This document shows positions 1 through 5,032 of a DNA stretch of 7,065 nt, piece after piece. A program made the position numbers and the translations under genes. The DNA comes from Flavobacteriales bacterium (GTDB taxonomy: Bacteria > Bacteroidota > Bacteroidia > Flavobacteriales_D > Sanyastnellaceae): NCBI GenBank assembly GCA_947464885.1, contig CANHYZ010000102.1:1-7065 (forward strand), given 5' to 3'. Below the pieces are notes generated by a model. It did no database searches. It saw only the letters and a program-made list of their open reading frames with translations, and was not told the DNA's origin. How positions within the stretch are numbered: position 1 is the stretch's first letter; every line of letters starts with the position of its first letter.

Positions 1-1
1 C

Positions 2-856
2 CATGCACCGGACTTTCTGCATTGGGTCAAAGACTACGATCAAATACTCGCCTTCGATACGCAGCCCGACGCCGTGCGTGATGCCATTTCATCTGCTGAC
101 CTGATTTTTTCACTCGACTACAATCACCTGCCGCGCGTGGGCAACGACCTGTGCCCCGTGCTTGAAACCTGCGGAAAACCCTTCATCCTGATCGATCATC
201 ACCAGCAGCCGGGCGAGTATCCGCAAGTCATTTACAGCGACACAAGCGCCTGTTCAACGTGTGAAATGGTTTTCCGATTCATCGAACAATGCGGCTGGAA
301 AGGGCATCTCACCGTAGATATCGCTGCCTGCATTTATCTGGGTATCATGACCGACAGCGGATCCTTTCGCTTCCACAGTGTGTCGGAGGATACCCATCGC
401 ATCGCCGGCGAGCTGATTGCACTGGGCCTTGATCATTCTGAAATTCATCGTCAGGTATATGATACCAACCTGATGGATAAACTCAAACTCATCGGTTATG
501 CCTTGAGTGAAAAGCTGGTTGTGATGACTGATCAATCGACTGCCTTCATTAGTCTGACCAAAGAAGAATTACTGCGCTACAATTACCGTCAAGGCGATAC
601 GGAAGGCTTGGTGAATCAAGCGCTTTCGATTCGGGGCATCAAACTGGCCGCCTTCTTTCGTGAGGGTAGCAACGAAATAAAAGCCTCCTTCCGTTCAAAA
701 GGCACCTTCGACGTCAATGCGTTTTCCCGCGCCAACTGGCAGGGCGGTGGACACATCAACGCCGCCGGAGGTATGAGCGCCGAAAGCATGGAAATCACCC
801 TTGAAAAATTTCAATCGCTTGTGCACCGCCACGCAGCCGATATCTTAGCCTCATGA
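2..856 (+). CDS. nrnA: DHH/DHHA1 family phosphoesterase, NrnA-like (oligoribonuclease / pAp phosphatase), 5'-truncated
   Basis: The reading frame is open from base 2, so the gene starts before the window; the GTG at 74 is an internal valine codon, not the start. 284 residues are visible. The DHH signature (Asp-His-His, bases 194-202) lies in ILIDHHQQPG, preceded by the metal-site segment FSLDYN. A further conserved segment, LGIMTDSGSFRF, follows. The C-terminal DHHA1 substrate-binding motif GGGHINAAGG is at 743-772. The N-terminal DGDA-type motif is missing, and comparison with family members of about 340 residues suggests some 55-60 residues lie upstream. NrnA-type enzymes are cytoplasmic, metal-dependent phosphoesterases that degrade very short RNAs and dephosphorylate 3'-phosphoadenosine 5'-phosphate. 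The stop overlaps the next start as ATGA, so translation is probably coupled to the lipoprotein gene. The family is clear; the exact substrate is inferred from homologues. Confidence 0.9.
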   Translation, partial: HAPDFLHWVKDYDQILAFDTQPDAVRDAISSADLIFSLDYNHLPRVGNDLCPVLETCGKPFILIDHHQQPGEYPQVIYSDTSACSTCEMVFRFIEQCGWKGHLTVDIAACIYLGIMTDSGSFRFHSVSEDTHRIAGELIALGLDHSEIHRQVYDTNLMDKLKLIGYALSEKLVVMTDQSTAFISLTKEELLRYNYRQGDTEGLVNQALSIRGIKLAAFFREGSNEIKASFRSKGTFDVNAFSRANWQGGGHINAAGGMSAESMEITLEKFQSLVHRHAADILAS

Positions 857-1377
857 ACCGTTTACCTTGGCTGTTACTCATTCTCTTGACGGTTGCTTCC
901 TGCAAGGAACGTAATCAACGCACCATGACCGATGCGGATTTGGCGCGCGCTCAGCAGGAACTCATCAAAGAAAACCGCAAGCAGCACACCGATGAAATGC
1001 AAAACATCCAGGCCTACATCGCCAAACAAAACTGGCCGATGCAGGAAACAGCAACAGGTCTGCACTACTGGATCTACGCGCCATCGCAAGGCCGTCAAGC
1101 GATGAAAGACCAACATGTACTCATTGCCTATAAAATAAGTCTGCTCGACGGAACGCTCTGTTATGAAGCCTCACCGGCAAATCCCAAGGATGTTTTTATC
1201 GGTCATGACAATGTTGAAACAGGCTTGCATGAAGCGTTGCAGCTCATGCATGAAGGCGATAAAGCCAAGTTTATTTTCCCTTCTCACCTGGCCTTCGGAT
1301 TCACCGGAGATTCCGGTAAAATCCCTCAAAATGCATCAGTCATCTATGATATTCACTTGTTAAAAATCCTCCCATGA
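853..1377 (+). CDS. gldI: GldI-like FKBP-type peptidyl-prolyl isomerase lipoprotein
   Basis: A 174-residue lipoprotein: hydrophobic signal peptide (residues 4-16) ending in the lipobox VASC, with the lipidated cysteine at 17. A charged, helical-looking stretch (about 24-58) leads to one FKBP domain (about 65-174). FKBP landmarks are the core strand VLIAYKISLLDG (Tyr93), GLHEALQLMHEGD, the AFG turn (147-149), KIPQNASV and the last strand YDIHLL. Aligned by eye to human FKBP12, the pocket Trp59 is Leu125, the Tyr82 position is Phe, and Asp37 is not acidic. Small size, one domain and lipobox match GldI, a lipoprotein required for gliding in Flavobacterium johnsoniae; the role in folding or assembling envelope motility/secretion proteins is inferred. 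ATG 853 overlaps the upstream stop by 4 bases, and its own stop overlaps the next gene by 4 bases. It could instead be a general periplasmic FKBP in a non-gliding relative. Confidence 0.82.
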   Translation: MNRLPWLLLILLTVASCKERNQRTMTDADLARAQQELIKENRKQHTDEMQNIQAYIAKQNWPMQETATGLHYWIYAPSQGRQAMKDQHVLIAYKISLLDGTLCYEASPANPKDVFIGHDNVETGLHEALQLMHEGDKAKFIFPSHLAFGFTGDSGKIPQNASVIYDIHLLKILP

Positions 1378-2258
1378 ATCGCCCTTCAAGCACTTTAAAG
1401 CTGTCTCTTTTTGTAGTGCTGATCATCGCCATTACCGGATGCAATGATGGTTGGGAATCGATGGGTGACAACATCAAAAAACGGTTAATTGCGGTAGGCG
1501 ATTGTTCACCGGCGATCAAGGATGCCACTTACTTTATCATCGAGACGGATTATAGTGTAAGTGCACCGCCCGTGATAAAGAGCGACGGACACCACACCAT
1601 CTCCTACCACAATCTCAACAACAATACGCTTCTTCCATGGGAAGACTCGCTTCATTGGCGTATAAAGCAGGAGCTGCTTGGGATGAACTGCGGCGACGCC
1701 ATGGTGATCAGTGCACCAATTCACGCGGTCAATAAGACCTTCCTGTGCGGCTACAATGACTTGCCATCCGATCGTGGAGAAGACCTCATCGAAGTGAATT
1801 TCAAAATCATGAAAACATTCGATGAGCAAGGCTATCGCGATTACTTGCTCAGCAGTGCACAGCATGGGGAAATGCTGGAAACAGAAGCCATCGAATTACT
1901 GTTGATGAATAACACCGAAATCGCCTATGAGAAGCACGGCGATTGCTTTATCCAACCGCTGGTTGTCGGCGCCGGTGATACTATAGCAGCCGGCAGTGAA
2001 GTCACCATCGCCTATACCACCTGTTTATTAAATGATAAACCGCTCGATAAACCCACCGAGCTGCAATTCACCTTTGGCAGACCTGATCAGGTCGTGGAAG
2101 GCTTGCAGTATGCCCTGAGCATGATGCGCAGCGGTGATGAAGCCAATGTTTATCTCCCCTCCTATCTCGCGTTCGGAGAGGAAGGCAGCACGGGCGGCGT
2201 GGTGCCTCCAAAAACCCCGGTCTACTTCAAATTGAAGGTCGTGGATGTGAAAAACTAA
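1374..2258 (+). CDS. FKBP-type peptidyl-prolyl isomerase lipoprotein with a degenerate second FKBP-like domain
   Basis: A 294-residue lipoprotein: signal peptide 1-22, lipobox ITGC, lipidated Cys23. The C-terminal FKBP domain (about 186-294) has TIAY, VVEGLQYALSMMRSGD, YLAFGEEG, GGVVPPKTPV and a final FKLKVVDV strand. The first half (about 42-147) is a decayed copy of the same fold: GDC (42-44 versus 189-191), M-x-x-GD (104-108 versus 251-255) and Pro115/Pro262 all repeat at a constant 147-residue offset. TI[SA]Y and V-x-FK also recur with shifted offsets. The first copy lacks the AFGxxG...IPP active loop. A helical linker (about 148-182) joins the halves. It is the third gene of the operon with nrnA and gldI (4-base ATGA overlap). 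It is probably an outer-membrane- or periplasm-anchored chaperone or isomerase; the client proteins are unknown. In the second domain the FKBP12 Trp59 position is Leu244, so catalysis is uncertain. Confidence 0.8.
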   Translation: MNRPSSTLKLSLFVVLIIAITGCNDGWESMGDNIKKRLIAVGDCSPAIKDATYFIIETDYSVSAPPVIKSDGHHTISYHNLNNNTLLPWEDSLHWRIKQELLGMNCGDAMVISAPIHAVNKTFLCGYNDLPSDRGEDLIEVNFKIMKTFDEQGYRDYLLSSAQHGEMLETEAIELLLMNNTEIAYEKHGDCFIQPLVVGAGDTIAAGSEVTIAYTTCLLNDKPLDKPTELQFTFGRPDQVVEGLQYALSMMRSGDEANVYLPSYLAFGEEGSTGGVVPPKTPVYFKLKVVDVKN

Positions 2259-2263
2259 TTTTT
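2232..2263 (+). promoter_or_regulatory. Possible Bacteroidota-type promoter for the outer-membrane protein gene
   Basis: TTG at 2232-2234, a 21-base spacer, then TAATTTTT at 2256-2263, one mismatch from the TAnnTTTG element; the known consensus spacing is 17-23 bases. It lies across the end of the preceding lipoprotein gene and would start transcription near 2270, leaving a leader of about 57 bases. The seven-T run that creates the match may be chance. No clear terminator hairpin separates the genes, so read-through from the upstream operon is equally possible. The rest of the 69-base gap shows nothing else recognisable. Confidence 0.25.
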
Positions 2264-2327
2264 TTCGCCCTCAAACAGAACTTTTTAGCTGCAACTTGCG
2301 TTCAAAGGGTAAATCACTCCACCCGGA

Positions 2328-3752
2328 ATGAAAAACGCATACCTTATCCTTACACTCTCTTTGCTGACCCTAGCGTCGGTAGCTCAGGATAATTTGGGTA
2401 TTGCCGGAAGTACTCGCTCCCCTGTCAACACTCTTTGGAACAACCCTTCAACCATCGTTGATTCACGTGCCTTCATTGATTTTCAACTGGCGGGACTCAG
2501 CACCTTCATCAAAAACGATTTGGTCTATCTCCGTGGAGGAGAACTCTCGATTGCGAATTTCGATACGATGACCACGGTCCCTTTGCGCAAGCAAAACACC
2601 CCCTACTCCGCATTCGTGGATCTTCAAGTGGGCGGTCCTTCGCTCACCTTCGCCGTTAAGCAGCATGCCTTTGGATTAAGCACTGCCGTGCGCATGGTTA
2701 CCGACGTTCGCGGAATTCCGGCCAAGGCCCACGAATGGGCTCAAAACGGATTCGACAATAAAAATGAAATCGGTAAAATCAATAGTATCAATAATGTGCG
2801 CACCAATGCGCTCGCCTGGGGTGAATTAGGATTTACCTACGGTACCATTATCGCGCGTCAAGGATTCTCCATGACTCAGGCGGCAATTACCGTGAAAAAA
2901 CTCTACGGCTTTGCCGGTGCCGGAGTGCGACTCGATTCCTGGACGTACATGATTCAAGACAGCGGCCGCATTGAAACGAAAGAATTCATCGGTCAGTACG
3001 GATTTAACGACCCCACGGCCGGCATCTTCAACGGCGAAGGCTGGGGCGCTGATATTGGCGTAACCTACAAAGTGCGTCATGAATCTTCGGAAGCTTATGT
3101 GCCTCACTCGCCCTGCACCGATGGCGACTATCTCTACCGCATTGGTGTATCCCTGCTCGATGTTGGTCGCATCAAATTCAAAGAACCTTTTTACACCAAC
3201 AACTTCTCCCAAAACCAGAGTTCTATCTGGGAGGATTATCAAGGCACACAAGCCGATGACCTGGAAGACATCGATAGCCTGATTAATAATAACTTTAACC
3301 TGGTACAAGAAAACGGCTACCTGACCGATTTCTCCATGATGCTTCCGGCTGCGCTCTCGGTGCAAGGCGACTTCAACCTTATCAGCAACTTTTATTTGTA
3401 TGGTGTAATCACCTATGGTGTGCCATGGTTGAACAGACTCGGAGTGCAGCGCTCGGGCTATTTAGGCATAGCGCCTCGTTGGGAAACCAAACGTTTTGAA
3501 GCCTCTCTGCCGGTTTCGATGTACCAATACAAACGTCCGCAGGTTGGTCTTTGCCTTCGCCTCAACAGTATCATCATCGGCAGCGATGATCTGGGATCAT
3601 TCCTGCTCAAGAAGGACATCTACGGAGCCGATGTTTACGTTAGCTTGAAATACACCATCTTCAAACACTGGAAGTGCGGAGCAAAAACCAAGCGCGTTAA
3701 ATACACCCGCCAACGTGGCTCGCATGCGCCCCCGCCTTGCCCGGTTTGGTAA
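2328..3752 (+). CDS. Exported outer-membrane beta-barrel-like protein, probable DUF5723 family
   Basis: A 474-residue protein with a typical signal peptide (Lys2, hydrophobic 4-16, predicted cleavage after SVA, Ala19/Gln20). The mature part begins with the NPS-type motif common after the signal in Bacteroidota outer-membrane proteins (SPVNTLWNNPST, 31-42). It continues with alternating polar/hydrophobic strands such as FIDFQLAG, LTFAVKQHAFGLSTAVRM, WGELGFTYG and FYLYGVITYG. This looks like a transmembrane barrel. The layout and the WGELGFTYG segment suggest the DUF5723 family from memory; the function of that family is unknown. The C-terminus is unusual: after strand VYVSLKYTIF (437-446) come a basic stretch (447-463, many Lys/Arg) and a Pro-rich end, HAPPPCPVW, so Trp is last. 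There is no T9SS sorting domain. It stands 69 bases after the FKBP lipoproteins, whose products could help fold such a protein (inference). The start is ATG 2328, because the signal peptide begins there. Confidence 0.72.
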   Translation: MKNAYLILTLSLLTLASVAQDNLGIAGSTRSPVNTLWNNPSTIVDSRAFIDFQLAGLSTFIKNDLVYLRGGELSIANFDTMTTVPLRKQNTPYSAFVDLQVGGPSLTFAVKQHAFGLSTAVRMVTDVRGIPAKAHEWAQNGFDNKNEIGKINSINNVRTNALAWGELGFTYGTIIARQGFSMTQAAITVKKLYGFAGAGVRLDSWTYMIQDSGRIETKEFIGQYGFNDPTAGIFNGEGWGADIGVTYKVRHESSEAYVPHSPCTDGDYLYRIGVSLLDVGRIKFKEPFYTNNFSQNQSSIWEDYQGTQADDLEDIDSLINNNFNLVQENGYLTDFSMMLPAALSVQGDFNLISNFYLYGVITYGVPWLNRLGVQRSGYLGIAPRWETKRFEASLPVSMYQYKRPQVGLCLRLNSIIIGSDDLGSFLLKKDIYGADVYVSLKYTIFKHWKCGAKTKRVKYTRQRGSHAPPPCPVW

Positions 3753-3790
3753 CCCCCGGTGTCGTTTCCCCACTACCTAGAATAGCCATT

Positions 3791-3807
3791 ACGCGTTAAA
3801 TTCGCGT
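3791..3807. other. Short dyad just upstream of the acyltransferase start
   Basis: ACGCG and CGCGT flank a 7-base AT spacer (TTAAATT), ending one base before the ATG at 3809. It could be a weak operator or a small hairpin limiting initiation, but 5-base arms occur often by chance. The 56-base gap between the two genes contains no good promoter match: TTTG at 3745-3748 is not followed by a TAnnTTTG element at 17-23 bases, and there is no terminator with a T-run. Confidence 0.15.
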
Positions 3808-3808
3808 C

Positions 3809-5032
3809 ATGCAAGAATCACCCATTGATGTTCATGACTTCAGTGCCATGCGTCCGTATTCGGACGAAGAACTGAGCCTGGCCATTCAACGTATGATCCA
3901 AGAACCCCTACTCATCAAAATGATGAAGTGGGTGTATCCCGGCCTGCGCAAAGCGGAAATCATTCAAATGTTTGAGAACATCCGCAGCGTTAATCAATTT
4001 CAGGAAGAAATCAGCGCCCCCGCGGTAAACGTGATTACCCAAATGACGACCAGCGGTGTGTCCTTCACCAATGAGTCGTCCATTGAATCGGATCAGGCCT
4101 ACCTTTTTGTGAGCAATCACCGCGATATCATTCTGGATAGCGCACTATTGAATGTCAGCCTCATCGAACGTGGCATACCCACAACTGAGATTGCCATTGG
4201 CGACAACCTGCTGAAATTACAGCTCGTACGCGACATTGTGCGGTGCAACAAGAACTTCATCGTCAGTCGCGATGTAAATGCAAAGGAGATGTATTACTAC
4301 TCCTTGCGTATGAGCAATTACATCCGTCATACGCTTACCGAAAAGAATACGTCCATTTGGATTGCGCATCGCGAAGGGAGAAGCAAAGACGGCGACGACC
4401 GAACAGCGACAGCCTTGCTGAAAATGTTCTCCCTGAGCACGGAAGGAAATCTCGAAAACGGATTGAAAGACCTTCACATTCGCCCCATGTGCGTGAGCTA
4501 TGAATTCGATCCCTGCGATTTATTAAAGACCAACGAACTCATGCATGTACGTCAGTTCGGGAAGTATGAAAAAAAGCCCGGTGAAGATTTTCACTCCATG
4601 GTAACGGGGCTAACCGGACATAAAGGCCGCATCAATATTTCAGTCGGTATGCCGCTCGACGACGTCTATGAACGCATGTCAGCCATTAGTAACAAAAACG
4701 AAAAATTCAAATTGCTCAGTGAAGCCATTGATGACGAGATGCACCGCATCTATCACCTCTGGCCCAACAACTATATCGCCTATGATCAGCTGCATGGCAC
4801 ACGCGATTACAAAGACAAATACTCCAATATCCAGCGTATCGCTTTTGTCAACTACATACGCGGACATGTGCTGAAATTGGCTCTCTCTCGCAAGCGATTG
4901 GGACTTCCTGCCGAGAATTTCAATACCATAGCCAGAGAAATTCTGCTGCAGATGTACGCCAATCCCGTCATCAATAAACGCAATCTCGAACGTCAAAAAA
5001 CATCGATTGAATCAGCGGCATCGTATGAATAA
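3809..5032 (+). CDS. PlsB/PlsC-like glycerolipid acyltransferase (1-acyl-sn-glycerol-3-phosphate acyltransferase-like)
   Basis: A 407-residue protein without signal peptide or obvious transmembrane helix, probably cytoplasmic or peripheral to the inner membrane. Acyltransferase blocks appear in order: block I YLFVSNHRDIILDSALL (98-114, catalytic His104), block II GDNLLKL (131-137), block III SIWIAHREGRSKDG (182-195, the phosphate-binding EGxxS type) and block IV IRPMCVSYEFDP (224-235). The family moves an acyl group from acyl-ACP, acyl-CoA or acyl-phosphate to a glycerol-phosphate-type acceptor in phospholipid synthesis. The N-terminal 95 residues and C-terminal 120 residues are extra relative to a minimal PlsC of about 240 residues, giving a PlsB-like length. 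I recall similar NHRDI proteins in other Bacteroidota annotated as 1-acylglycerol-phosphate acyltransferases; the real acceptor (phospholipid, ornithine lipid or other) is not settled. ATG 3809 gives the full frame; Met14 (base 3848) is a possible alternative start. Its end overlaps the next gene by 8 bases. Confidence 0.8.
   Translation: MQESPIDVHDFSAMRPYSDEELSLAIQRMIQEPLLIKMMKWVYPGLRKAEIIQMFENIRSVNQFQEEISAPAVNVITQMTTSGVSFTNESSIESDQAYLFVSNHRDIILDSALLNVSLIERGIPTTEIAIGDNLLKLQLVRDIVRCNKNFIVSRDVNAKEMYYYSLRMSNYIRHTLTEKNTSIWIAHREGRSKDGDDRTATALLKMFSLSTEGNLENGLKDLHIRPMCVSYEFDPCDLLKTNELMHVRQFGKYEKKPGEDFHSMVTGLTGHKGRINISVGMPLDDVYERMSAISNKNEKFKLLSEAIDDEMHRIYHLWPNNYIAYDQLHGTRDYKDKYSNIQRIAFVNYIRGHVLKLALSRKRLGLPAENFNTIAREILLQMYANPVINKRNLERQKTSIESAASYE

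Noticed and set aside
74..76. GTG as start codon of the first gene
   Set aside because: The frame is open back to base 2 and the upstream codons (PDFLHWVKDYDQILAFD) fit the DHH family's N-terminal domain; the true start is outside the window.
1506..1865. 119-codon open frame on the minus strand
   Set aside because: Antisense to the FKBP lipoprotein gene, with no recognisable domain.
2249..2266. GAAAAA...TTTTTTC as a terminator after the FKBP lipoprotein
   Set aside because: The stem would be almost only A-T pairs with a tiny loop, with no GC-rich hairpin before the T-run; the T-run fits a possible promoter element equally well.
2296..2317. TTG 2296 with TAAATCAC 2310 as promoter for the outer-membrane protein
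   Set aside because: The spacing of 11 bases is far too short and the second element lacks TTTG.
2826..3365. 179-codon open frame on the minus strand
   Set aside because: It lies wholly inside the outer-membrane protein gene, has no family resemblance and no promoter; it is an antisense shadow.
3741..3759. CCGG-rich inverted repeat around the stop of the outer-membrane protein gene as a terminator
   Set aside because: Arms are interrupted and no T-run follows.
3745..3785. Promoter for the acyltransferase (TTTG 3745 with TAGAATAG 3778)
   Set aside because: The spacing of 29 bases is too long and the downstream element matches TAnnTTTG poorly.
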